Shown: positions 36,113-43,765 of the stretch, in pieces
How the letters are laid out: each line of letters begins with the position of its first letter
Numbering within the stretch: the first letter of the stretch is position 1
Source of the DNA: Lentisalinibacter orientalis
GTDB taxonomy: Bacteria > Pseudomonadota > Gammaproteobacteria > Steroidobacterales > Woeseiaceae
Length of the DNA stretch: 64,000 bases
Assembly: GCF_040706535.1 (NCBI RefSeq)
Contig: NZ_JAPDRJ010000001.1
Coordinates: 1,178,001 to 1,242,000 of the forward strand
Direction: 5' to 3'
The notes under the pieces: generated by a model
Seen by the model: only the letters and a program-made list of their open reading frames with translations
Database searches by the model: none
What the model was told of the DNA's origin: nothing
Made by a program: the position numbers and the translations under genes

Positions 36113-36128
36113 TGGCATGTTCCCTGCA
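36113..36128 (+). promoter_or_regulatory. Putative sigma-54 (-24/-12) promoter
   Basis: TGGCATGTTCCCTGCA fits the sigma-54 pattern TGGCAC-N5-TTGC with GG at -24 and GC at -12 at exact spacing; two positions deviate. It lies 60 bp before the DUF3096 start, in an otherwise gene-free 250 bp region. Confidence 0.5.
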
Positions 36129-36187
36129 TCTTCTCGCGGGACGAAGCTGAAGAGAGTCGTCGGCCCGGCACGGCCGGCGGGACACAT

Positions 36188-36325
36188 ATGACCATACACC
36201 TCGCTTTCCAGCCCCTGATCGCACTCCTCGCGGGCATCCTGATCCTGGTGGTGCCCCGCCTGTTGAACTACGTCGTTGCCGGCTACCTCATCCTGGTGGG
36301 GGTCGCCGGTCTGACGGGCCTATAG
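36188..36325 (+). CDS. DUF3096 small membrane protein
   Basis: 45 aa. Almost the whole sequence matches DUF3096: QPLIALLAGILILVVPRLLN followed by a YVVAGYLILVGVAGL helix, two membrane segments joined by PRLLN. Such mini-proteins are widespread in proteobacteria and of unknown role. The ribosome site is weak (GGCGGG). A sigma-54-like promoter 60 bp upstream suggests stress- or nitrogen-type control. Confidence 0.88.
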   Translation: MTIHLAFQPLIALLAGILILVVPRLLNYVVAGYLILVGVAGLTGL

Positions 36326-36414
36326 GTGCGGACGGAATGCCATGTCGGCGGACTCCGGCTTTTTCGTGACGCTGCGCTACGTTCAGCGACTGAAGCAGAA
36401 TCCGGTCCGGTGTG

Positions 36415-37185
36415 TCAGCCCCCCTTGGGCAGTCGGATCGGCTTCGCCCGGTAGACACGCGGACTGTCGCATTCCAGCGCACCCGGGAATATCTGCTGGG
36501 CCCTCTGCCAGCCGCCCTCGTTGGCGTAGGCGTCCCAGTCCTTGCCGAAGGCTGCGTAGTCGCGGTAGCCGGTCACCCATTTGAAGTCGTAGTCGGCATC
36601 CACCGGCTCGCCGTAGGCGGGGAAGAAGACCCAGTGCGGCGAGTCGCCGCCGGCCGAGGTCTCGTACTCGATCCATTCCCGGATCGCTCCCAGGCCCACT
36701 TCCATGTTGGCATTACGCTCCACTTCGCAGTCGGCGAACGTCAGGAGCGGGGCTTTCGGCGGCTCGCCGGCGGCCTCTCTCATCGGCATGACGGCGTAGT
36801 TCATGTGCGCCGCGCAGGTGACCACGTCGGCGAAGGCGCGCTGCAGCTCGCCGCCTTTCGTGTGCCAGATATCGAGGCTCTTGCCCATGTCCGCGCCGCT
36901 CGGCCATCCGCCGAGCCAGCCGACATCCCAGCCGGCATGATCGCCGCTGACGAAGTCCGGCGTGAGCAGCCAGGCCTGATAACCGGTGTCGGCGTCATTG
37001 TCGTCCGTGAAAGCGTTCCAGCGGGCGATGACCTTCTCCAGGTCGCCCATGTCCCTGCCCTCGTTGAAGGTGCAGGGAAAGAACTCGGCGGGCCGAATCT
37101 GCGGTGAGGCGTCCTGCGCCGAGGCGGGCCCGGCGAGCAGCAACAGCGAGCCGGCCACGAGCAGCGTCGTGAGTTGTGACTTCAT
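36415..37185 (-). CDS. Exported protein of unknown function
   Basis: 256 aa with a Sec signal peptide (cleavage after Ala23, ASA/QDA) and AGGGGG before the ATG. The mature protein is Trp/Asp-rich with two similar-looking halves: RWNAFTDDNDADTGYQAWLLTPDF near the start (landmarks WNAF and GYQAW) and later DYDFKWVTGYRDYAAFGKDW. Cysteines at three positions could form disulfides. No family is recognised. The upstream 150 bp is AT-rich and probably holds its promoter. Confidence 0.78.
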   Translation of the reverse strand: MKSQLTTLLVAGSLLLLAGPASAQDASPQIRPAEFFPCTFNEGRDMGDLEKVIARWNAFTDDNDADTGYQAWLLTPDFVSGDHAGWDVGWLGGWPSGADMGKSLDIWHTKGGELQRAFADVVTCAAHMNYAVMPMREAAGEPPKAPLLTFADCEVERNANMEVGLGAIREWIEYETSAGGDSPHWVFFPAYGEPVDADYDFKWVTGYRDYAAFGKDWDAYANEGGWQRAQQIFPGALECDSPRVYRAKPIRLPKGG

Positions 37186-37339
37186 GATTTATCCCCCTGA
37201 TTATCTTTTTATATTTGGTCGATTGTCGTTATTGATGTCGTTCCTGGTGTGGATGCGATCCTTGCATCTGAAACCATACTAACCCGTAATTGGACCGGGC
37301 GCTCAGGAGCTTCGCTCCGGGTGGTTCGCGGCGCGCCGG

Positions 37340-38218
37340 TCAGGGGGACTGCGCGACGGAAGGCCTGGCCTGCAGCCAGAGGGTGTCCTGCGGGAAATCG
37401 ACCGTGATGACGAAATGCCGGAGTATGCGCACGCCGATGTTGACGTCGGCACCCGTGGGCGTGGGATCGATGGCGACGGTGACGTCCTCGAAGGCCACGC
37501 CGCCGACGCTGAGGCGGTCCACGACGATGAGATCGCGCTCGAGCTCGCCGCCGATGCCGCCGCCCGCTTTGGTGCCGACGACCGGGTGCGCCTCGAGCAG
37601 GCCCGAGGCGGCGGCATAGTCCCTGCCGACGAGGACTTCGTTGCCGTTGCCGAGGTCGAAGTCCGCAGCCGTCGGCGGCAGGTCGTCGATGCTGACCGGC
37701 AGCTGCCGTATGCCGCGGTGCTCGGTGAGAGGCAGGGCGATACCCGACGGTGGGGACGACCTCGATACGCGTTCGAAGCGCCGGCCCGCGATGTCGACCC
37801 GATAGCGGCCCGAATCGAAGATTTCCCGGCCCATCACCACGTGCACCGGTTCGCCGACGAGCCGGGCCGAGATGTCCGTCAGATCCAGCACGGCGACGGT
37901 CACCGCGTCCGCGGCGAAGCCCGGTGCCTGGATGGAGACGTTCTCCGCGAAGCGGATGGGCTCGCTGCCGCCGGTTCCTTTCGCCACGTGCTCGCCCGCG
38001 TACGCCAGTCCGAGACGCTCGGCGAAGTGCGCATCGATCAGCGTCATCTCGGCGCCGGAATCCAGCAGGGCTTCGGTCTCGACGCCGTTGACCGTCACGG
38101 GTATGAAAAGGCGCTCGCCGGTGACGCGGAGCGGTTCGGCCGGCGGGGTTGCGCAGGCCGCGAGTACGGCGGCCAGGAGCAGGGGCCAGAGCCGGGTAAC
38201 GGCGGCGGACACGTGCAT
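37340..38218 (-). CDS. Retropepsin-like aspartic protease lipoprotein
   Basis: 292 aa. Lipoprotein signal with lipobox VLAAC (Cys22). A retropepsin-type active site ALLDSGAEMTLID places the catalytic Asp at 53, followed by FAERLGL and later VVMGREIFDSG. The second half repeats the fold (FDLGNGNEVLVGRDY) but lacks DTG/DSG, so only the first lobe is likely catalytic, either as a homodimer or as a single-lobe enzyme. It would act in the periplasm or at the outer membrane. Neighbours are in the same orientation but separated by a strong terminator upstream. Confidence 0.85.
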   Translation of the reverse strand: MHVSAAVTRLWPLLLAAVLAACATPPAEPLRVTGERLFIPVTVNGVETEALLDSGAEMTLIDAHFAERLGLAYAGEHVAKGTGGSEPIRFAENVSIQAPGFAADAVTVAVLDLTDISARLVGEPVHVVMGREIFDSGRYRVDIAGRRFERVSRSSPPSGIALPLTEHRGIRQLPVSIDDLPPTAADFDLGNGNEVLVGRDYAAASGLLEAHPVVGTKAGGGIGGELERDLIVVDRLSVGGVAFEDVTVAIDPTPTGADVNIGVRILRHFVITVDFPQDTLWLQARPSVAQSP

Positions 38219-38263
38219 GGTTCCGGTTCCGGAATGGGGTCCGCCAATCTAGCACACCGGCCG

Positions 38264-38299
38264 TAAAAAGCCGGCGGATCCTTCCCTGGATCCGCCGGC
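38264..38299 (-). terminator. Intrinsic terminator with perfect 12-bp stem
   Basis: Read on the minus strand: a perfect inverted repeat GCCGGCGGATCC / GGATCCGCCGGC with a six-base loop, followed by TTTTT. It ends the transcript of the 38346-38846 gene just before the retropepsin gene. Confidence 0.93.
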
Positions 38300-38345
38300 A
38301 AGCATGCGCCCCGGGGGCGGGGGCGCCTGAGGTGCCGGGTTGGCG

Positions 38346-38846
38346 TCAGCGACCGCGGCCGCCGGCGCGGTTCGCGGCGCGCGCGTTGCCTCTCAGCCCG
38401 TCGCGCGAGCGGGTCTCGATGCGCCGCTCGGCGCGGATGCGCTCCATGCTGCGCGCCTCGGATCCGGTCGGTGCGGCTTCGGCCGCCCGGTGCTCCTGTT
38501 TCTGCGCCCGGGTATTCTCGCGTACGCCATTGCCGCCATTGCCGCCATTGCCGGCATCGCCGGCTTCGGCGGCCCTGCGGTCGGCACCCTTCTCGCGGGC
38601 GGCCGCGGCCGGCTGCGTCTCGTCCTCTTCCGAGGCATAGCGGTTGACCGAGTCGGCGCCGTTGCCCTTCTGCACGAACTCGCGGAACGTCTCGTTGTCG
38701 CCCCTCGTCTCGATGCGGGTGTTGTGGATGTCGTTCGGCATGTTGGCCGTGCCTTCGCCCCATTTGCTGTTGTGGTCCGCCAGCGCCGGTCCCGAAAGGG
38801 AGACGAGGGCGCCCAGAACCGTGATTCCCAACCATTCCTGTCGCAT
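38346..38846 (-). CDS. Exported low-complexity basic protein, unknown
   Basis: 166 aa from the ATG at 38846, which gives a Sec signal peptide (PALA/DHN, cleavage after residue 23). The mature part is highly charged: Arg, Glu and Ala rich, with an Asn/Gly tandem repeat GNGGNGGNG and an Arg-rich tail. It looks intrinsically disordered. No family is recognised. A strong intrinsic terminator follows. The frame extends upstream into a REP element, but that part is not considered coding. Confidence 0.65.
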   Translation of the reverse strand: MRQEWLGITVLGALVSLSGPALADHNSKWGEGTANMPNDIHNTRIETRGDNETFREFVQKGNGADSVNRYASEEDETQPAAAAREKGADRRAAEAGDAGNGGNGGNGVRENTRAQKQEHRAAEAAPTGSEARSMERIRAERRIETRSRDGLRGNARAANRAGGRGR

Positions 38847-38913
38847 GGTGCTGCTCCTGCAGATGCTGTTGACGTAATCCATCAACGCGCGGGCAACGCT
38901 ACGGTTGACAGGT

Positions 38914-38978
38914 GTAGGAGGGCCTTCAGGCCCGACCCCGAGTTGCCGCCCGGGGGTCGGGCCTGAAGGCCCTCCTAC
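38914..38978. repeat. REP/REPIN palindrome doublet (TTCA-loop subtype)
   Basis: Two inverted GTAGGAGGGCCTTCAGGCCC arms around a spacer that itself contains an inverted CCGAGTT...CGGGGGTCGG-like segment. It lies between two divergent genes, so it must sit in or near their promoters. Confidence 0.93.
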
Positions 38979-39016
38979 CTGTAGAATCTGGCGGCATGCC
39001 ATCCGGGAGTTCGTCC

Positions 39017-39475
39017 ATGATTCGATCGCTGCTGCTACTGGCCGCGGTGCTCGCCATTGCCGCCTGCGGCAACGAGCCGGAAACCGATACCGATACCGAT
39101 ATCGATACTGATGCCATTGCCGATACCGTCATCGACGCCGGGCCCGGCGATGCCGTGGCGGCCTACGAGCAGGCCATGGAGGCCCAGCGCGAGCTGGTTA
39201 CCGAGATCACCGGCGTGCTGGAAGGCGTCACCGACGAGGAGTCGGCCGCGGCCGCGGCCCCCAGGATCGAGGAGCTGAGCGGCGAGCTGCAGCGCCTGGC
39301 CGCACGTATCAACGCGATGCCCCAGCTGCCCTACGCGGAACAGCGGCGCATCACGCAGGAGCGGGCCGGCAGTGCCGCCGCGCGCCGCGCCGCCGGCAAG
39401 CAGATGCTGAAGGTCGAGCAGTATCCCGTGCTGAAGGAAGCCTGGTCCCGCGGCATGCGAGGGGCCGGGGATTGA
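39017..39475 (+). CDS. Small helical lipoprotein with Asp-Thr repeat linker
   Basis: 152 aa from the ATG at 39017 with GGGAG upstream. Lipobox AIAAC (Cys17). A linker of alternating Asp-Thr (ETDTDTDIDTDAIADT) is encoded by a six-base tandem repeat (ACCGAT-like), so its length may vary between strains. The rest is predicted helical (AYEQAMEAQRELVTEITGVL) with an Arg-rich end. It probably sits on the inner face of the outer membrane. Function unknown. Confidence 0.8.
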   Translation: MIRSLLLLAAVLAIAACGNEPETDTDTDIDTDAIADTVIDAGPGDAVAAYEQAMEAQRELVTEITGVLEGVTDEESAAAAAPRIEELSGELQRLAARINAMPQLPYAEQRRITQERAGSAAARRAAGKQMLKVEQYPVLKEAWSRGMRGAGD

Positions 39476-39512
39476 GCCGGCCGGGCGTGACGGGCGCCGC
39501 CGGGGCGGACCG

Positions 39513-40069
39513 GTGACGACCGCCCCGGCGGATGCCGAGGGGAGGCCCGTCGCGCAGACCCGGCGGCTCACGTTGCGCCGCCTGCGGGAAGACGATGCCG
39601 GATTCCTGCTCCGCCTCGTGAACGAGGCGGCGTTCCGCACCCACATCGGCGACAAGCAGCTGACCACGGACGAGGACGCCCGGCGCTTCATCCGGGAGGG
39701 CGCATGGACCTGCCAGCCCAGGCCGGGCTACGGGCAGTTCTTCGTGGGCAGCCGGGAGAGCGGCGAGGCGCTGGGCGTCTGCGGCCTGTTGTACCGGGAG
39801 GAACTCGACGTCACGGACGTCGGCTTCGCCTTCCTGCCGGAGGCACGGGGGCGGGGCTATGCCGTGGAGGCGGCCCGGGCCGTGCTGGCGTACGGACGCG
39901 GCCTCGGCGTCGCCGACATCGTGGCGCTGGTCTCGCCGGACAACGCCGCGTCCATCCGCGTGCTGGAGAAACTGGGGTTCGGTGTCAGGCAGAGGCTGCG
40001 GCTGGGCGGGCGGGAGACGATGGTGTGGGGGGGGCTATTGGATGGGGGCGGGGGTGGGGGGGGGGGGGG
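39513..40069 (+). CDS. GNAT family N-acetyltransferase, RimJ-like (3' end disrupted by gap)
   Basis: GTG start at 39513. The RimJ/RimL-type GNAT pattern is clear: TRRLTLRRLREDDAGFLLRL, an acceptor loop, FLPEARGRGYAVEAARAVLA (the acetyl-CoA pyrophosphate loop) and SPDNAASIRVLEKLGF. The frame then enters a run of G and the two N bases at 40070-40071, so the true C-terminus and stop are missing or misassembled. The closest expected end is shortly after the ETMVWGG segment. Probably acetylates an N-terminal or small amine substrate in the cytoplasm. Confidence 0.82.
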
Positions 40070-40071
40070 NN
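40048..40071. other. Poly-G tract with ambiguous bases (assembly gap)
   Basis: A G-rich homopolymer run ends in two Ns. A REP arm starts directly after, so sequence between the GNAT gene and the repeat is probably lost. Confidence 0.9.
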
Positions 40072-40072
40072 C

Positions 40073-40093
40073 CGGGCCTGAAGGCCCTCCTAC
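40073..40093. repeat. Single inverted REP arm
   Basis: CGGGCCTGAAGGCCCTCCTA is the reverse complement of the TTCA-loop arm. Its partner may be lost in the gap at 40070. Confidence 0.88.
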
Positions 40094-40107
40094 AGCAGCC
40101 GTCCCGC

Positions 40108-40130
40108 GTAGTAGGGCCTTCAGGCCCGAC
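40108..40130. repeat. Single REP arm (variant head)
   Basis: GTAGTAGGGCCTTCAGGCCC. The TCA at 40120-40122 acts as the TGA stop of the minus-strand DCC gene. Confidence 0.85.
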
Positions 40131-40503
40131 CCACGCCCCCGAAACGCCGCTGCAACCACGGCCTGATACGAAGGAATCCCCGGTAGAGCCGTTCGAGCAC
40201 CCACAGCACCGGCCGGAATCGCGCCAGCAGACCGAGTGGGCGCAGCAGCGGGATGGCCCGCCACATCGCCGCGAAGGCCGCGGCGCCGGAGACGATGGAC
40301 CGGCCGTCCTCCTGCGCGTGGAAGCGCTCGAGGAGCGTGGACCGGTCGAGCGGGCAGTCGCCGCCGTCCTGGATGGCGACAAAACGGATGGCGCCGCGCC
40401 GGTCGAGCCGCCGCATCAGCGCGATCTCCCGCAGGCACAGCGGACACTCGCTGTCGTACCAGACCGTGACGTCGGCTGTGGCGGTGGCGGTAGCGGCGTT
40501 CAT
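40120..40503 (-). CDS. DCC family thiol-disulfide oxidoreductase-like protein (DUF393)
   Basis: 127 aa. The signature VWYDSECPLCLREIALMRR contains the CxxC pair Cys20/Cys23 after Asp17, as expected for the DCC family. A further match is the RRGAIRFVAIQD segment and an RLYRGFLRIRPW end. These small proteins are thought to act in redox chemistry, but substrates are unknown. The TGA stop lies within a REP arm. It is 44 bp downstream of the LCMT-like gene, so it may be the last gene of that cluster. Confidence 0.88.
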   Translation of the reverse strand: MNAATATATADVTVWYDSECPLCLREIALMRRLDRRGAIRFVAIQDGGDCPLDRSTLLERFHAQEDGRSIVSGAAAFAAMWRAIPLLRPLGLLARFRPVLWVLERLYRGFLRIRPWLQRRFGGVGRA

Positions 40504-40547
40504 GGCCGGTTATTCGGACCGGTGGCCGCTGCCGATGCAGCCCCGGC

Positions 40548-41420
40548 TCAGCCCTCGGCCGCGTTAGTGAGCTCGAGGAGATGGGCGAAGGAGGGGACGA
40601 TGAGTCCGTCCCGCCGTCCGGCCAGGTAACGTTCGTTCTGCGCCGCTGGCGTCAGGTGTTCCGTCACGCTCCAGCCGGCCTCCGCGGCCAGGGTTTCGAT
40701 CTCGTCCGGGTCGAAGAAGCTCAGCATCGGTTCCTGCTGCAGGGCGACGGCCAGCCGCGTGCCCCACAGCAGCAGGTTGCCGGCGGCGGTGGGCGGATGC
40801 TCGCTCCAGTAGTCGAAGACGATACGGGAGCCGGGCGCGGTGCACGAGGCCAGCGCCGCCAGCGTGTTCCGTATGGCGTCGCGGCTGAGGTAGTAGGTGG
40901 CGCCCAGCCAGGAGATGAAGTCGGGGGACGGACGGCCGGGCCAGATTTCGTCCAGGCTCACGGCCTCGAAATCGACCGGCAGGAAGTCGAGCTCCGGCGG
41001 CAGTTCCAGGCCCCGGCTTTGCAGCAGGTCCTGCTTCCACCGCTGGGTGGCGGGATGGTCGATCTCCAGCACGTCGATCAGCGGCGGCTGCTGCCGCAGT
41101 GCGAAGGTATCGAGGCCCGCGGCGAGTATGACGTAGCGCCCGGCTCCGTGGGTGCGGGCCTCGGCGAGGGCGTCTTCGGCGTAGCGGCAGCGCACGACGA
41201 CCTGGGAGCGCAACGCCGTGAAGGCATCGGCCTGGCCCACGTAGTAGCGACGCCAGAATCGGGACAGCCGCCCGAGGCGGCGAATGTAGCGCTGCTGATA
41301 GGCGGGCAGCAGCCGTTCTGCGACGGCGTCGTCGAGGACGGCAGGCGCATCGTCGATGCGCCGGTGCACCGCGCGGGCGAAGGCAGTGCCGAAGGCGGTG
41401 CGGCTCGGCGCGTCGTCCAA
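40548..41420 (-). CDS. LCMT-family SAM-dependent methyltransferase
   Basis: 290 aa. A TTG start at 41420 lies three bases after the stop of the DUF2165 gene, implying translational coupling; no better ATG or GTG is near. Motifs fit the leucine carboxyl methyltransferase / PPM family: RRYYVGQADAFTALR, YVILAAGLDTFALR (SAM site), DVLEIDHPATQ, and FISWLGATYYLSRDAI. Members methylate carboxyl groups or act in secondary metabolism; the substrate is unknown. Cytosolic. Confidence 0.85.
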   Translation of the reverse strand: MDDAPSRTAFGTAFARAVHRRIDDAPAVLDDAVAERLLPAYQQRYIRRLGRLSRFWRRYYVGQADAFTALRSQVVVRCRYAEDALAEARTHGAGRYVILAAGLDTFALRQQPPLIDVLEIDHPATQRWKQDLLQSRGLELPPELDFLPVDFEAVSLDEIWPGRPSPDFISWLGATYYLSRDAIRNTLAALASCTAPGSRIVFDYWSEHPPTAAGNLLLWGTRLAVALQQEPMLSFFDPDEIETLAAEAGWSVTEHLTPAAQNERYLAGRRDGLIVPSFAHLLELTNAAEG

Positions 41421-41423
41421 GTG

Positions 41424-41912
41424 TCAGGCGTCGTCCATGTTGACGATGACGAAGACGATGGCGCAGCAGAGGAAGTACTGCAGCGCGCCGTCCAGGGATT
41501 GCGCGCCGAGCTGGGTCTGCCACATCTGGAACCATGACCCGCCGATGGACAGAAAGAACCCGAACCACACGACCATGCCGATGCCGGCGCCCAGCAGCGC
41601 CCAGGTCTTCGCGCCGTTGAACGCGGCCGCCGGCGCCCTGCGGTTCGCCCACAGGTCCCACGCGCCCTTCAGCGCCACCACACCCGCGGCGAGTTCGCCG
41701 GCGATGATGACGGCGAGCGCCAGGCCCGAGACGATCGGGCTCGTCATCGGCGGCCCCAGCGACGAGGCGTAGTACTCGTGGTCGGCCATCGCGAGGACGG
41801 CGGCGACCACCTGGTGCGCGGCCTCCAGGTTGACGATGTTCTGCAGGCCGTAGAAAAGGGCCATCAGGCCCAGAAACACGATCAGGACGATCTTCAGGTA
41901 ACGGATCGGCAT
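41424..41912 (-). CDS. DUF2165 family membrane protein
   Basis: 162 aa from the ATG at 41912, preceded by GGGGGGAG at good spacing. Four membrane segments (about 5-25, 60-80, 100-122 and 138-156). Conserved-looking NIVNLEAAHQVVAAVLAM, GELAAGVVALKGAWDLW and FFLSIGGSWFQMWQ segments match predicted small integral membrane proteins of the DUF2165 group. Function unknown. First gene of a probable three-gene minus-strand unit with the LCMT-like and DCC genes. Confidence 0.85.
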   Translation of the reverse strand: MPIRYLKIVLIVFLGLMALFYGLQNIVNLEAAHQVVAAVLAMADHEYYASSLGPPMTSPIVSGLALAVIIAGELAAGVVALKGAWDLWANRRAPAAAFNGAKTWALLGAGIGMVVWFGFFLSIGGSWFQMWQTQLGAQSLDGALQYFLCCAIVFVIVNMDDA

Positions 41913-42043
41913 GGCGGTGCTCCCCCCGAGAGACACGGTGCCAGTCTACCCAATCCCGCCCGTAGCCGCAGTTATTCGGGTCGCCCGAGCCGCCGCCCGG
42001 GCCTAGTGTCGGCCGCCTTCGCAACCGAACCGGGGAGGAGGTC

Positions 42044-43702
42044 ATGGACACATACCAGGAAGGGAAGGGCGCCGGCGCCGGGACGGTCGCAGCGGCTCTC
42101 GTCGTATTGCTGCTGATGAGCGCAGACGTGACCGCCGGGGCCGTCGCTGAACCGGCCGCGGGTCCAGCTGCCGGACCCGTCGCCGGGCCATTGGCTGAAC
42201 GAATCGTCGGACCCTCGGCCGGGCGGATCGGCGAGGAACGTTCGGGCTACCGGCGGCTCGAGGACGGCGAGGAGCACCGGCTGCCGCTGCACGAGCTGCT
42301 GCGCCGCGGCGAGGCCGCCTTCACGGCGCGCTGGACGCCGGCGGAGGGCGCCGGGCGTCCGTTCAGCGACGGCACCGGCGGCCCGCTCGCCGATGCCGCG
42401 GCACCGCTGGTTTTTCCCCGCAGCTTCAACCGGGTGTCGGGGCGGGACGCCAACAGCTGTGCCGGCTGCCACAACGTGCCGGCGGGCCGGCCCGGCGGCG
42501 GCGGCGACTTCGTCACCGGCGTGTTCGTCGCCGCCCAGCGTTTCGACTTCGCGAGCTTCGACGTGGACGACACCGTGCCGCTGAAGGGCTCGCGGGACGA
42601 GGCGGGCGCCTTCACCACGCTGCAGAGCATCGGCAATTTCCGCGCGACGCCCGGCATGTACGGCTCCGGCTACATCGAGATGCTGGCCCGCCAGATGACC
42701 GCCGAGCTGCAGACCATCCGGGATGCCACGCCGCCGGGCGGCGCCCTCGAACTGGAGACGAAGGGCGTGTCTTTCGGCGTGATCCGCCGCGAGGCGGGCG
42801 GCGTCTGGGATGTCTCCGCGGTGGAGGGCCTGCCGCCGCAGAGCGTGGCGAGCGCGGGCGCCGAAGACCCGCCGAGCCTGGTCATCCATCCGTTCCACCA
42901 GTCGGGCAGCGCGGTGTCCCTCCGCCAGTTCACGAGTAATGCCTTCAATCACCATCACGGCATGCAGGCGGCGGAGCGCTTCGGCGACGGTGTGGATGCC
43001 GACGGCGACGGCATCGCCGACGAGCTGACCCGCGCGGACATCACCGCGGCCACCCTGTTCCAGGCGACGCTGCCGCCGCCGCGCCAGGTGCTGCCCGGGG
43101 GCCGGGAGGCCCGGCGGGCCGTGCGCCGGGGCGGGCAGTTGTTCCGGCGCATCGGCTGCGCCGACTGCCACGTGCCGGCCCTGCCGCTGGTGGACGAGGG
43201 CTGGGTGTACACGGAGCCGAACCCCTACAACCCGCCCGGCAATCTGCAGCCCGGCGATACGCGCCCGGTGCGCGTGGATCTCAGCCGGGACGACCTGCCC
43301 GGCCGCCGGCTCCGGCCCCGCGACGGCGTGGTGTGGGTGCCGGCGTTCACGGACCTGAAGCTGCACGACATCACGGCCGGGCCGCAGGCCGCCGGCATTG
43401 AGGCCATCGACATCAATCACCCGGCAGGCTCGCCGGGGTTCTTCGCCGGCAACCGGCGGTTCCTGACGAAGCGGCTGTGGGGCGCGGCCAGCGAGCCGCC
43501 GTATTTCCATCACGGCCGCTACACCACGCTGCGCGAGGCGACTCTGGCCCACGACGGCGAGGCACGCGCGTCCCGGCAGGCCTTCCAGGCGCTGCCGGAG
43601 CACGAGCGGGATGCGGTAATCGAGTTCCTGAAGTCACTGCAGGTGCCGGTGGCCGACGACCGGCATCGTCGCGATCGCCCTCATCGGGCCTCGCGGGGCT
43701 GA
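42044..43702 (+). CDS. Di-heme oxidoreductase family protein
   Basis: 552 aa with a strong GGGGAGGAGG ribosome site. N-terminal signal or anchor segment, then a low-complexity Ala-Gly-Pro linker. Two covalent heme sites are visible: CAGCH (Cys139, Cys142, His143) and CADCH (Cys372, Cys375, His376). The C-terminal FHHGRYTTLREATLAHDGEA block is typical of the DHOR family, related to MauG and bacterial di-heme peroxidases. A periplasmic redox enzyme or electron carrier; substrate unknown. Divergent from the DUF2165 gene. Confidence 0.9.
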   Translation: MDTYQEGKGAGAGTVAAALVVLLLMSADVTAGAVAEPAAGPAAGPVAGPLAERIVGPSAGRIGEERSGYRRLEDGEEHRLPLHELLRRGEAAFTARWTPAEGAGRPFSDGTGGPLADAAAPLVFPRSFNRVSGRDANSCAGCHNVPAGRPGGGGDFVTGVFVAAQRFDFASFDVDDTVPLKGSRDEAGAFTTLQSIGNFRATPGMYGSGYIEMLARQMTAELQTIRDATPPGGALELETKGVSFGVIRREAGGVWDVSAVEGLPPQSVASAGAEDPPSLVIHPFHQSGSAVSLRQFTSNAFNHHHGMQAAERFGDGVDADGDGIADELTRADITAATLFQATLPPPRQVLPGGREARRAVRRGGQLFRRIGCADCHVPALPLVDEGWVYTEPNPYNPPGNLQPGDTRPVRVDLSRDDLPGRRLRPRDGVVWVPAFTDLKLHDITAGPQAAGIEAIDINHPAGSPGFFAGNRRFLTKRLWGAASEPPYFHHGRYTTLREATLAHDGEARASRQAFQALPEHERDAVIEFLKSLQVPVADDRHRRDRPHRASRG

Positions 43703-43765
43703 CGTCGCCGGCACTGCCGATGAGTGCGTATACTGCTCCGGGCCGGAAACCGCTTCGGGGGGAGC

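Noticed and set aside
38847..39002. N-terminal extension of the low-complexity exported protein
   Set aside because: The longer frame translates a REP element; the ATG at 38846 gives a proper signal peptide.
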